A DNA stretch of 64,000 nucleotides from contig NZ_JBANCG010000001.1 of the NCBI RefSeq assembly GCF_037026715.1, positions 62,001-126,000 of the forward strand, given 5' to 3'. Positions 44,831 through 52,815 of the stretch are shown piece after piece. The position numbers and the translations under genes were made by a program. A model generated the notes under the pieces. That model was not told the DNA's origin. It worked only from the letters and a program-made list of their open reading frames with translations, and ran no database searches. This DNA comes from Breoghania sp037026715. GTDB taxonomy: Bacteria; Pseudomonadota; Alphaproteobacteria; Rhizobiales; Stappiaceae. Every line of letters starts with the position of its first letter. The stretch's first letter is position 1.

Positions 44831-45829
44831 TCAGGCCACCGATCCGGATGCGAAAACGAAGAAGATGTAGAGGCAATAGCCGGTGACAAGGGCCAGGCCC
44901 AGCGGCCAGCGCAGATGGCTGTGCATGAAGGCGAAAATTGCCAGCAGCACCGTTGTCGCCAGCATGACCCAGATATCGTAGCGCATGATGGCTTCGGGAA
45001 CATCGAGCGGGGAGATGACCGACGTGATGCCGAGGATGGCGACGATGTTGAAGACGTTCGAGCCCAGCACGTTGCCGAGCGCCACTGCCGATTCCTTGCG
45101 AATGGCCGCCATCACCGTGGTGGCGAGTTCCGGCAGCGAGGTGCCGAGCGCGATCACCGTCAGGCCGATTGCGGTATCCGTGACGCCCCAGCTGCGGGCG
45201 ATCTCCACCGCGCCCTGGATGGCGAGCTGGCCGCCGAGCGGCAGGCCGATCAGGCCCGCGACAACGAGCGCGAAGGCGACCGGCCTGCCGCCGGGCGCAT
45301 CGTCGAATTCCTCCAGCTCGGCGATCTGGGCATCGTCCAGCGCCGTGCAGTCTCCGTTCTGATAGTCCTTGCAGCGGCGCTGGTGGCGGCGCATCTCGCG
45401 ATAGGAATCGAACAGGAACAGCCCGAGCAGGGAAAGAAGCACGATACCCATCGCCCGGTTGAGCGTATCGAACGTGCACATCGCGGTGAAGATCACGGTG
45501 ACCGCAAGCAGGAAGGCGGCGTTCTTGCGCACACCCTTATCGGTGCACACCGTCGTTGCGATCAGCGCCGGGACGCCCAGGACCAGCAGCACATTGGCGA
45601 TGTTGGAGCCGACGACATTGCCGACCGCAATGCCCGATACGCCGTCGAGGGCGGAGCGCAGCGATATGACGAGTTCGGGAGCGGACGTGCCGAAGGCGAC
45701 GATGGTCAGGCCGATGACAAGCGATGGGATGCCGAACGAGCGGGCAAGCGTTACCGAGCCGCGCACCAGCACATCGCCGGCCACGAGCAGGATTGCGAGC
45801 CCGCCGGCCAGGCTGATGTAGTCGAGCAT
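44831..45829 (-). CDS. Calcium/sodium antiporter (YrbG/CaxA type)
   Basis: 332 residues with two homologous five-helix halves. Each half carries the cation motif: VAFGTSAPELVISLRSALDG with GNVVGSNIANVLLVLGV in the first, and IALGTSLPELATTVMAAIRK with GNVLGSNVFNIVAILG in the second. A polar, Cys-containing loop (about 150-180) connects them. It should expel Ca2+ from the cytoplasm. Confidence 0.93.
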   Translation of the reverse strand: MLDYISLAGGLAILLVAGDVLVRGSVTLARSFGIPSLVIGLTIVAFGTSAPELVISLRSALDGVSGIAVGNVVGSNIANVLLVLGVPALIATTVCTDKGVRKNAAFLLAVTVIFTAMCTFDTLNRAMGIVLLSLLGLFLFDSYREMRRHQRRCKDYQNGDCTALDDAQIAELEEFDDAPGGRPVAFALVVAGLIGLPLGGQLAIQGAVEIARSWGVTDTAIGLTVIALGTSLPELATTVMAAIRKESAVALGNVLGSNVFNIVAILGITSVISPLDVPEAIMRYDIWVMLATTVLLAIFAFMHSHLRWPLGLALVTGYCLYIFFVFASGSVA

Positions 45830-45913
45830 GCTTTTGTTTTTCCGTTCAGCCGGTCTTTTGGTTATCCGGCGTGGAGCGCGCTCTCCCGATGCGGCCGGAT
45901 ACGGTCACGCGCT

Positions 45914-45942
45914 ATATAGGTATTCGATTTCGCCGGCGAAAC
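45914..45942 (-). promoter_or_regulatory. Putative promoter of the Ca/Na antiporter gene
   Basis: TTTCGC (45942-45937), 17 bp, TATATA (45919-45914), about 85 bp before the start. The -10 is good, the -35 weak. Confidence 0.4.
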
Positions 45943-45982
45943 CCGCGGGCGACAAGTTGTGTCAGCGGGGCTTTCAGGACCG

Positions 45983-46747
45983 TTAGCGCCACCGTCGCTC
46001 CAGGTGTTTGGCGATACGCATGTGGCGGTAGATGGCGTGGTTCATGGCCGTAAGAAAGCCGTAGCGTCCGCGCAGGAAATGGCGGCGCAAGAAATAGGCC
46101 TTCAGGAAGGCGAAGGGAAATTCGCTCACCATGCGCCACGCCGGCAGCGCCTTGCCGCGCGCCTCCAAATCCGCGACCTGCATGTCGGAATAGGCGTTGA
46201 GCTTGCGCAGTTCGTCGCTGAGCGAGCGGATCGAGCGATGATGGATCCGTTGCCGCAGGCGGCCGACGGACACACCTTGCGCAAGATCCACCCGGTCATG
46301 GACGGTGCTTGCCGAATACCGCCCGGCATCGCGGTGGTAGAGACGGACGGGCGCGATCGTGTAGCTCCAGCGGTGCGGGGCGCCTTCGCCGGGAAACTGT
46401 TCGGCGATGGGCACGCGATAGGCCCGGTGCGGAGGCTCCCCCGCCTCGAAAAGACTTCTCATTTCGCTGACCAGCGCGGGCGGACAAATCTCGTCGGCAT
46501 CAATGTTGAGCAGCCACGGCTCATGGCACTGATCCTCCGCGAACCGTTTCTGCGGGCCATAGCCGGCGAAGGCGTTCACCACCACCCGCGCGCCTCTGGC
46601 CTGCGCGATCGCGCGGGTGTCGTCGTCTGAGCCGGAATCCACGACGACGATGTCGTGGGAGAGGTCGCGCACCGCGTCGAGCGTCGCGCCGATGCGATCG
46701 GCCTCGTTCTTTGTGATGATGAAGATCGACAGAGGTATTCGGTTCAT
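45983..46747 (-). CDS. Glycosyltransferase family 2 (WaaE/KdtX-like)
   Basis: 254 residues. SIFIITKNEADRIGATLDAV starts the GT-A fold, DIVVVDSGSDDDTRAIAQAR follows and the metal-binding D-x-D is in WLLNIDADEICPPAL. The C-terminal FLKAYFLRRHFLRGRYGFLT is the membrane-proximal block seen in LPS core glucosyl/heptosyl-type enzymes (WaaE). It likely adds a sugar to lipopolysaccharide or another envelope glycan at the inner face of the membrane. Confidence 0.88.
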   Translation of the reverse strand: MNRIPLSIFIITKNEADRIGATLDAVRDLSHDIVVVDSGSDDDTRAIAQARGARVVVNAFAGYGPQKRFAEDQCHEPWLLNIDADEICPPALVSEMRSLFEAGEPPHRAYRVPIAEQFPGEGAPHRWSYTIAPVRLYHRDAGRYSASTVHDRVDLAQGVSVGRLRQRIHHRSIRSLSDELRKLNAYSDMQVADLEARGKALPAWRMVSEFPFAFLKAYFLRRHFLRGRYGFLTAMNHAIYRHMRIAKHLERRWR

Positions 46748-47075
46748 CGCCGCTCGCGCTGTGTGGCAGGCTGAAAGAAAAGGTTACTGTCCGATAGTCG
46801 CCGCAACGGCCGTGAGGAGGGAACCTTGTCCGGCCGAAAGGTGTTTTACCCGTGTGGCGGTCAGCGGTCGAGGGGACCCTAGCGGGTGCTGCATCCGGTT
46901 ACGGGGGGAGACGTTTACATCCTCCTAACCATGCGCGGAAATACCTTCGATTTGACGCGATTTTTCCTCAATTGCCGTCTTCTCCCGCCACAATCCGCGA
47001 CCACCTTGAGGTCGTATCGCAAGCGCAAACGATCCTTATCCTTCGCGAAAACGCGTACAATTCGGAGTACTCTTG
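46748..47075. other. Divergent intergenic region before the beta-barrel gene
   Basis: 328 bp. It must hold promoters for the glycosyltransferase (minus) and the porin-like gene (plus). TTGACG (46953-46958) is a possible -35 but no good -10 follows. The last 150 bp are AT-richer than the surroundings. No gene seen. Confidence 0.45.
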
Positions 47076-47756
47076 ATGAAACGCCTTCTTGGAACTCTTC
47101 TTGCCGGCGCTGTGATCGGCGGTGGGGTTGCGCCCGTCCTGGCAGCCGATTTGCCGGAGCCCGCCGCGCCGGAGGCATATTCCGCTCCGGCGCCGGTGCC
47201 GCAGGAACGGTTCTACTGGACCGGCTTCTATTTCGGCGGCACGCTGGGCTACGGCTGGGGTGATCGGGATGCGAACGGGCCTGCCACGGGCAGCTTCGAC
47301 CTCGATTCCAACGGTGTGAATGCCGGTGTCCACGCCGGTTACAACTACATGTTCACGCCGAACTGGCTGCTCGGCATGGAAGCGGATATCGCCTACACGG
47401 ATCAGTCCGACAGCGCCTCGCCGAACGGTGTCGGCGTCAAGGCGACGTCCAACTGGCTGTCCACCGTCCGCGCGCGTGCGGGCTATGTCTTCGACAACAA
47501 CGTGCTCGTCTACGGTACGGGCGGTCTGGCTCTGGCCGATCGCAAGTGGTCCGGCGGCGGCTCCGACGACAGCGACGTGACCGCGGGCTGGACCGTCGGC
47601 GGTGGCGTGGAAACCGCGCTCACCGATCACCTGACGGCGCGTGCCGAATACCTCTATGCCGATTTCGGCAAGGAGAACTACAATTTCGGCGGAACGTCGG
47701 TGAAGTCCGACCTCAGCGAGCACATCGCCCGCGTCGGCATGAGCTACAAGTTCTAG
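47076..47756 (+). CDS. Outer membrane beta-barrel protein (Omp25/Omp31-like)
   Basis: 226 residues from ATG 47076 (a TTG precedes it by one codon). The signal peptide ends at PVLAAD. A short Pro/Ala linker leads to an eight-stranded barrel with WTGFYFGGTLGYGWGD, GVHAGYNYMFTPNWLLGMEA, STVRARAGYVFDNNVLVYGT and the terminal strand HIARVGMSYKF ending in Phe, the BAM signal. Such proteins are abundant surface proteins of Hyphomicrobiales. A strong terminator follows. Confidence 0.93.
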   Translation: MKRLLGTLLAGAVIGGGVAPVLAADLPEPAAPEAYSAPAPVPQERFYWTGFYFGGTLGYGWGDRDANGPATGSFDLDSNGVNAGVHAGYNYMFTPNWLLGMEADIAYTDQSDSASPNGVGVKATSNWLSTVRARAGYVFDNNVLVYGTGGLALADRKWSGGGSDDSDVTAGWTVGGGVETALTDHLTARAEYLYADFGKENYNFGGTSVKSDLSEHIARVGMSYKF

Positions 47757-47796
47757 AGCGCTTTTCGTTCAACCGGAATTGCGTTCGGACGGAACA

Positions 47797-47832
47797 AAGC
47801 GGCGCGGCCTCAGGAAGGCCGTGCCGCTTTTT
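47797..47832 (+). terminator. Intrinsic terminator of the beta-barrel gene
   Basis: Stem GCGGCGCGGCCT / AGGCCGTGCCGC with loop CAGGA and one mismatch pair, followed by TTTTTC. Starts about 40 bp after the stop. Confidence 0.85.
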
Positions 47833-47842
47833 CGTCTCCGGG

Positions 47843-48442
47843 CTACGGCTTGGTCCTCTCGAAGGCCGGCAGGCGGGCCGAAAAATCGTCGAGCCACGCG
47901 ACGAGGCGCGGATGCGTTGTGCGCCAGGCGCCTTCGAAGCGCAGATCGAGATAGCCGAGCGAGCAGGCGAGCGCGATCGCGCCGGCATCGAGCGTCGAGC
48001 CCAGGCGCGGCGGTGCGGCCTCCAGCACTGCGAGCGTGCGATCGACCTTCTCCTGCTGGCGCTTGAGCCAGGGCTCGTAGCGCATGTCCTCGGGCCTGAA
48101 CCGCTTTTCATAGACCATCAGCAGCGCCGCATCCGCCATGCCGTCCGCCATGGCCTGCATCCGCAACACATCGAAGCGGCCCGCATCGACCGGGATGATC
48201 CGGCCGCCGCCGGCCCGGTGATCGAGATATTCGAGGATGACGCGGGAATCGAAGATAGCCTGCCCGTCCTCGGTGATCAGAACCGGAATTTTTCCCAGTG
48301 GGTTCTGTTTGAGGAACCTGTCGTCCGGCTCGTTGGTGTCGGTCGGCTCCACGAGAAGGATCGCATCGAGGCCGAGCACGCTCGCGGCGAGAAGCACCTT
48401 GCGCCCAAAGGGCGAGGAGGGGGACGAATGAAGCACGATCAT
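47843..48442 (-). CDS. Glutathione S-transferase family protein
   Basis: 199 residues from ATG 48442 (GGAG 8 nt upstream; GTG 48451 is too near that site). The thioredoxin-like half has LHSSPSSPFGRKVLLAASVL, NPLGKIPVLITEDGQAIFDS and RVILEYLDH; the helical half has DAGAIALACSLGYLDLRFEG. It resembles the YibF/beta-like bacterial GSTs. Substrate unknown. Confidence 0.9.
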   Translation of the reverse strand: MIVLHSSPSSPFGRKVLLAASVLGLDAILLVEPTDTNEPDDRFLKQNPLGKIPVLITEDGQAIFDSRVILEYLDHRAGGGRIIPVDAGRFDVLRMQAMADGMADAALLMVYEKRFRPEDMRYEPWLKRQQEKVDRTLAVLEAAPPRLGSTLDAGAIALACSLGYLDLRFEGAWRTTHPRLVAWLDDFSARLPAFERTKP

Positions 48443-48621
48443 GAGAGTCACTCCGGGGAGCCGGTGCCAGCCTGTCGTGTCGAAAAGGTGGGGGGCTAGC
48501 TAAACCGGACTATGCGGGCAGGGGGGAGGCGACGGGGAACGACGATGCGGACGGAGCTGCGCGGCCCGCCGTCACACCGGCGTTGCATCACGGCGATCAC
48601 AGCCTTCGCGCCGACGGACGT

Positions 48622-49056
48622 TCAACGGCGCACGACCCGGCAGTTTCCATCATTGACGCGCCAACGGTCGAAGCCGGGCAGGCAGGCTTCCACATTCCAT
48701 GAAACCCCGACAAAGCCGGAATAGGCCTCGATCATGTAGTAGACCGGATGCAGGCGCCCATTGGAGAGGTAGGCCCTGGCGCGGCAGTAGCGGCGGGCGA
48801 CCGGGCTGGGCGTGTCGAGCGCGTAACCCGTCTGGCCGACGAGATCCATCTTCTCGATCGAGATGCCACCGCGGTAATCGGTATCGGCACGGGCAATGGT
48901 GCGGCGCACTGCGCTCTGCACCGAAGGTGCATCGCAAAGGGGAAGGGACGTCGGGCCTCCTGTCAGGCCGAAATAGACGCCCTCGGCATGTGCGGGGGCG
49001 AAAAGGAGGCAAACCAGGGTTGCTGTCAGCGCAAAAACGCGGGGCAGGGCGGACAT
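48622..49056 (-). CDS. Secreted four-cysteine protein of unknown family
   Basis: 144 residues from ATG 49056, preceded by GGAGGA. The signal peptide ends at APAHAEG. The mature part of about 120 residues has four cysteines (SLPLCDAP, RRYCRAR, VEACLPG, DGNCRVV), so two disulfides are likely, and aromatic-rich stretches (HPVYYMIEAYSGFVGVSWNV). I do not recognise the family. The layout suggests a small periplasmic binding or inhibitor protein, but no function can be given. Confidence 0.72.
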   Translation of the reverse strand: MSALPRVFALTATLVCLLFAPAHAEGVYFGLTGGPTSLPLCDAPSVQSAVRRTIARADTDYRGGISIEKMDLVGQTGYALDTPSPVARRYCRARAYLSNGRLHPVYYMIEAYSGFVGVSWNVEACLPGFDRWRVNDGNCRVVRR

Positions 49057-49147
49057 CGCGTCCTCCGGTTGAAGTTGCTCGGTACGCGAAGACTGGCGGC
49101 AGGCATTGCAGGATATGCGGAAACGCTGGCGTTCGAATCCCGGACGC

Positions 49148-49171
49148 TGCATCCGCACTCATGCGGATGCA
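49148..49171. repeat. 10-bp-arm hairpin between rlmJ and the secreted orphan
   Basis: TGCATCCGCA and TGCGGATGCA with loop CTCA. It lies about 70 bp after the rlmJ stop and 90 bp before the orphan's start, with no U-tract. Confidence 0.5.
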
Positions 49172-49237
49172 CGATGTGTTAGCGCGTCCCTTCAGTCAAG
49201 CCTCGCCCGGTCGGCCAAGTCCCGTCCGGCCGCAGGG

Positions 49238-50086
49238 TCATTCGGGCACCAGCCAGTCGACGGTGCCGGAGGCGCCCGGCCCTTGCGCCAGGATCTTCGC
49301 CAGCCACGGCAGGGCGCCGCGCAACTGGGCTTCCAGCGTGAAGGGCGGATTGAGGATCAGCATGCCGCACGCCTTCAACGTCCCGTCCTTCGTGGGACGG
49401 GCGACCTGGAATTCCGTGCGCAGCATCTTGCGCAGACCCGTGTCGATCATCATCCGGTAGAAATGCTCGAGCGCCTTTGTGTCCTTGATCGGATACCAGG
49501 CGACGTAGGTTCCGGTCATCCAGCGCCGGGTCGCCTTGAAGATGCCGGCCGCAAGCGTGCGGTATTCGTCCGGTTCCTCGAACGCGGGGTCGACGATGAC
49601 CATTCCGCGCTTTTCCTTGAACGGCACGAAGCCGCCCAGCGCCAGCCAGGCGTCGAGTTCGACGACGCGGACCTGATGGTCGCCGGCGAAGCGTTCGGCG
49701 AGGGCCGCGTGGTCCTCGTGGTGCAACTCGGTCAGCGTCAGTCGGTCCTGGGCGCGCAGGAGGCGTCGCGCGATCTCGGGCGAGCCGGGATATTGCGTCA
49801 GCGGACCCGCTCCGTTCGCTTCGCGCACGAGTTCGAGATAGGGCGCCAGCAGCGGGGCGGCCTGATGCGACGGGGTGATGTCGATAAGCCTGCCGATGCC
49901 GTCGCGCCATTCCCCGGTCTTCTGGGCCTGCTCGCCGGACAGGTCGTAGTGGCCGATCCCGGCGTGCGTGTCGAGCACCCGGAAGGCCTTGTCCTTCTTC
50001 TTCAGATGGTCGATGACGGCGATCAGTACGGCGTGCTTCAGCACATCCGCGAAGTTGCCGGCGTGATAGGCGTGACGATAGTTCAT
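49238..50086 (-). CDS. rlmJ: 23S rRNA (adenine(2030)-N6)-methyltransferase
   Basis: 282 residues from ATG 50086, starting with the typical MNYRHAYHAGNFADVLKHAV. Motif X/I are there (VLDTHAGIGHYDLSGEQA) and motif IV reads GMVIVDPAFEEPDEY, where most homologues have D-P-P-Y or D-P-P-F. RMMIDTGLRKMLRTEF and CGMLILNPPFTLE follow. It methylates A2030 of 23S rRNA. Single gene. Confidence 0.94.
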   Translation of the reverse strand: MNYRHAYHAGNFADVLKHAVLIAVIDHLKKKDKAFRVLDTHAGIGHYDLSGEQAQKTGEWRDGIGRLIDITPSHQAAPLLAPYLELVREANGAGPLTQYPGSPEIARRLLRAQDRLTLTELHHEDHAALAERFAGDHQVRVVELDAWLALGGFVPFKEKRGMVIVDPAFEEPDEYRTLAAGIFKATRRWMTGTYVAWYPIKDTKALEHFYRMMIDTGLRKMLRTEFQVARPTKDGTLKACGMLILNPPFTLEAQLRGALPWLAKILAQGPGASGTVDWLVPE

Positions 50087-50431
50087 CGGATCCGTCGAAA
50101 AGTCTCTGCGTCCGCGCGGCGGGCTGCAGAGCGATTGCGCAAGTTTCACCGTGTATCGGAATTCGGCGGCGAAAGGAATGCGCGAGAGCGAGAGTGCGGG
50201 AAGGAGACGGGGAAGGTGCCCACGCGGCCGGTGCCGGCTTGTGTCGGCTTGTGCACGCATGCCGTGCCTCCGCCGGCTTGGGCGTCCTGCGATCCGCAGT
50301 TTCGCGAAAAAAGCAGTCGCTGCGACGAAAACAAGAACGGCGCGCCCGGTCTCATCCGAACGCGCCGTCGATGTCATGTCATCCGGCCCCGCAGCATTCA
50401 GTGCTGTGCGCCGGAAAGGCCTGTTCGGGGA
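50087..50431. other. Gene-free region between rlmJ and the cold-shock gene
   Basis: 345 bp. It holds the cold-shock gene's terminator and presumably the rlmJ promoter. I see no gene and no clear promoter pair. Confidence 0.5.
50325..50368 (-). terminator. Intrinsic terminator of the cold-shock gene
   Basis: On the minus strand, stem ACGGCGCG / CGCGCCGT (arms 50361-50368 and 50337-50344) followed by TCTTGTTTTCG. About 65 bp after the stop. Confidence 0.65.
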
Positions 50432-51139
50432 TCAGGCGTCTTCGAGCCTGAGTTCCACCGCCTTGGGGCCCTTGCCGCGCCGGTCGGGCTCGGTCTCGAA
50501 AGACAGGCGCTGCCCGCTCTCCAGTTCGCTCAGGCCGGACCGTTCGACCGCGGAGATATGGACGAATACGTCGATCCCGCCTTCGTCAGGGGTGATGAAA
50601 CCAAAGCCCTTGTCGGCCTTGAAGAACTTCACCGTCCCCGTCTGTCGCGGGCCCCGTTCGACGGGGGCGCGATCGGCTGCCGGGCGTTCGGGACGCGGTC
50701 CGTCGGGGCGCGGGCGATAGCCGCCGCCGGGACGGTCTTCCGCAGGGCGGCCGCCGCCGAAGCTGCGTTCGCCGCCCCGGTCTCCACCTCTGTCTCCGCG
50801 TTGTTCGCCCCCGCGCGCAAAATCACCGCGCCCCGGGCCCCGGTCCGCACCCCTGTCGCCACCGCCGCTGTAACCGCGCCGGTCGCCATAGCCTCCCGTA
50901 TCGCCGCTCCGGTCGCGACTGAAGTCGTCACGCGGAGCGAAGGTCCGTTCGGGCGGCTCGCTGCCATAAACAGGGCCCCCGAAATCGGCGGGGTATCCGA
51001 AATCTTCCGGACCGCCAAAGTCCGGTCGGCTGTCAAAACCGCGGGACCCGCGGCCGTGCCCGCGTCGTCCTTTGCTGCGGCGTTCCGGCTCGTCATCCAT
51101 GTCCGGATCGCCACCCTTGCGGCTGCGCCAATCAGCCAT
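50432..51139 (-). CDS. Cold-shock domain protein with long RG-rich disordered N-terminus
   Basis: 235 residues. The last 70 are a full cold-shock domain: TGTVKFFKADKGFGFITPDE with RNP1 KGFGFI, then DVFVHISAVERSGL with RNP2. The first 165 residues are low complexity, rich in Arg, Gly and Asp with many RG, RGG, GGDRG and GDR repeats, and must be disordered. Ordinary CspA proteins are about 70 residues. The RG tail should bind RNA or promote condensates. A candidate promoter about 265 nt upstream gives a long leader, as in other cold-shock mRNAs. Confidence 0.93.
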   Translation of the reverse strand: MADWRSRKGGDPDMDDEPERRSKGRRGHGRGSRGFDSRPDFGGPEDFGYPADFGGPVYGSEPPERTFAPRDDFSRDRSGDTGGYGDRRGYSGGGDRGADRGPGRGDFARGGEQRGDRGGDRGGERSFGGGRPAEDRPGGGYRPRPDGPRPERPAADRAPVERGPRQTGTVKFFKADKGFGFITPDEGGIDVFVHISAVERSGLSELESGQRLSFETEPDRRGKGPKAVELRLEDA

Positions 51140-51411
51140 CGTATTCCTGCCTCTTCCCAGTCACTTTCGACCCTTCACCATCGCGTCGTCGAATTGACGC
51201 GCCGCTCCGTCGCGGGTCATCCGGCGTTCATGCCGGAAAAGCCGCAAGCCGTAACGGAAACGACCATGCCTCCCAGAGGGTGCCCAAAAGGCGCCCCTTT
51301 CCGGAAACGTCCTGCCTGGTCGGGCTGATGGACCGTGAAGCGGCAACGCATTCTGCGCCGTTTCGGCCTCCATTCGCGCTCCGGATTCCACGTCCGCACC
51401 TGGCCGTCGCC

Positions 51412-51440
51412 ATTTAAGATTAAGTTCCCCCACAGAGCAA
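51412..51440 (-). promoter_or_regulatory. Putative promoter of the cold-shock gene
   Basis: TTGCTC (51440-51435), 17 bp, TTAAAT (51417-51412). It predicts a leader of about 265 nt before ATG 51139. Confidence 0.4.
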
Positions 51441-51497
51441 GTCATAGCTCAGCAATTGCGACAATTTCGGCGGAGCTCGCCTGGCTGGTCTTGTCCC

Positions 51498-51542
51498 GGG
51501 GGCGATTATTGTTTGATCCGTTAAAAACAATTATTCGCCCCC
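51498..51542. repeat. Inverted repeat with 17/18-nt arms
   Basis: GGGGGCGATTATTGTTT (51498-51514) against AAACAATTATTCGCCCCC (51525-51542), complementary except for one extra A in the right arm. No U-tract follows on the plus strand. Could be a structured RNA or an operator. Confidence 0.6.
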
Positions 51543-51740
51543 TAATCGTTCTTGCGCGTCGGGGGCGATGTAGAGGAATTCGCGAACGTATTTCCCACCG
51601 TATCGTGGCTGGCGGCGCAACGGCACCGGCCGGCGCGTTAAGTATGCGCGGCAAAACATCGAGACAAAGTTTAAAGGTCGAGGTAAGGACTCGTTAATAT
51701 TCATTGATTGTCGACTGCCGATTTGCAGGGAGCTCCCGCC

Positions 51741-51995
51741 ATGAAGAGTTTCGACGACCGTCTTGCGGCCGCCGTGATCGCCGGTCTGGTTGCGGGAACC
51801 GTCACCGGGCTGGAGCCGCAAGCGCACGAGCAGCTCATGGAAAACACGCGCTGGGCCGCTCGGCAGGCGCGGGACGTGGGCGACGATTTGTCGGAGGGCT
51901 ATCGCCAGCTCGGGCGGGACGTGGAAAGAACCCGGGACATGATGGCGCGCGCAAGGCGCGGATTTCGCGACGTCTCCGATGCGCTGGGCGGCTGA
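51741..51995 (+). CDS. Small protein of unknown function
   Basis: 84 residues from ATG 51741 (GGGAG 8 nt upstream). KSFDDRLAAAVIAGLVAGTV forms a short amphipathic or weakly hydrophobic helix, followed by a charged helix (ENTRWAARQARDVGDDLSEG, RQLGRDVERTRDMMARARRG). I do not recognise the family. The layout suggests an all-helical, perhaps membrane-peripheral protein. Confidence 0.6.
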   Translation: MKSFDDRLAAAVIAGLVAGTVTGLEPQAHEQLMENTRWAARQARDVGDDLSEGYRQLGRDVERTRDMMARARRGFRDVSDALGG

Positions 51996-52131
51996 AGGCC
52001 GGTCGCGACGCACGCCCCTATCCGGTGACCCGACGGGTTTTCGAGCGACTTTTTGATGTCGGGTGGTTTCCCCGGACGGCGGAGTATTCTAGTTCTGCCC
52101 GGTCAGCGTTTTTCCAGCCCGGCAGGATCCC

Positions 52132-52773
52132 ATGACCCAGCTCAAGGTGGCGATCATTCCCGTCACGCCCTTCGCCCAGAACTGCACGCTTCTTTGGGAC
52201 GACGAGACCAAGGCCGGCGTCGTCGTCGATCCGGGCGGCGATGTCGAGGCCATTCTCGACGCGCTGAAGTCGGAAGGCATCAAGGTCGAACGCATCCTGA
52301 TTACCCACGGCCATATCGATCATATCGGCGGGGCCGCGGAGCTGGCCGAAACGCTGGGCGTGCCGATCGAGGGGCCACATCAGGCGGACAAGCCGCTGAT
52401 CGAGCGGGTGAAGGATCAGGCGCGCCAGTTCGGCTTGCCCGACGTGCGCGCGATGACGCCCGACCGCTGGCTCGTCGAGGGCGATACGGTCGATGTCGCG
52501 GGAGTGGAGTTCCAGGTTCTGCACTGTCCAGGACATGCGCCCGGACACGTGGTGTTCTTCCACGAACCGTCGCGCTTCGCGCTCGTCGGCGATGTTCTGT
52601 TCAAGGGCTCGGTCGGGCGCACGGATCTGCCGGGCGGGGACCACGCTGCTCTCATCCGTTCCATCAAGGAAAAGCTGTTCCCGCTCGGCGACGACGTCAC
52701 CTTCCTGTGCGGACACGGGCCTCATTCCACCATCGGCGCGGAACGCGCGAGCAACCCCTTCCTTCAGGACTGA
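52132..52773 (+). CDS. YcbL-like MBL-fold metallohydrolase (glyoxalase II family)
   Basis: 213 residues. Metal motif ILITHGHIDHIGGAAELAET, then VLHCPGHAPGHVVFFHEP, LVGDVLFKGSVGRTDLPGG and FLCGHGPHSTIGAERASNPF. The short form without the C-terminal helical domain of true GloB fits the YcbL/type II glyoxalase group, which cleaves S-lactoylglutathione or similar thioesters. Single gene. Confidence 0.9.
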   Translation: MTQLKVAIIPVTPFAQNCTLLWDDETKAGVVVDPGGDVEAILDALKSEGIKVERILITHGHIDHIGGAAELAETLGVPIEGPHQADKPLIERVKDQARQFGLPDVRAMTPDRWLVEGDTVDVAGVEFQVLHCPGHAPGHVVFFHEPSRFALVGDVLFKGSVGRTDLPGGDHAALIRSIKEKLFPLGDDVTFLCGHGPHSTIGAERASNPFLQD

Positions 52774-52815
52774 ATGCACCGGGTGCGGCCCGATCCGTCG
52801 CGAGCGGGAAAGAGC

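Larger units (their letters stand above)
51140..51740. other. 601-bp gene-free region with a strong hairpin and repeated GGGGGCGA
   Basis: No reading frame here has a coding look. It contains a candidate promoter for the cold-shock gene, an inverted repeat with GGGGGCGA...TCGCCCCC ends (51498-51542) and a further GGGGGCGA at about 51554-51561. It is AT-richer after 51,500 than the surroundings. Space for an unannotated small RNA exists. Confidence 0.5.

Noticed and set aside
46886..47263. A 125-codon plus-strand frame before and over the beta-barrel gene
   Set aside because: It runs into the barrel gene in another frame, and has no domain or ribosome binding site.
49100..49175. A tRNA-like T-arm (GTTCGAATCCC) near 49133
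   Set aside because: The flanking bases do not pair as a T-stem and there is no anticodon arm or acceptor stem. It is chance similarity next to a hairpin.
49106..51328. A 740-codon plus-strand frame opposite rlmJ and the cold-shock gene
   Set aside because: Both opposite genes are certain; this frame only follows their codon bias.
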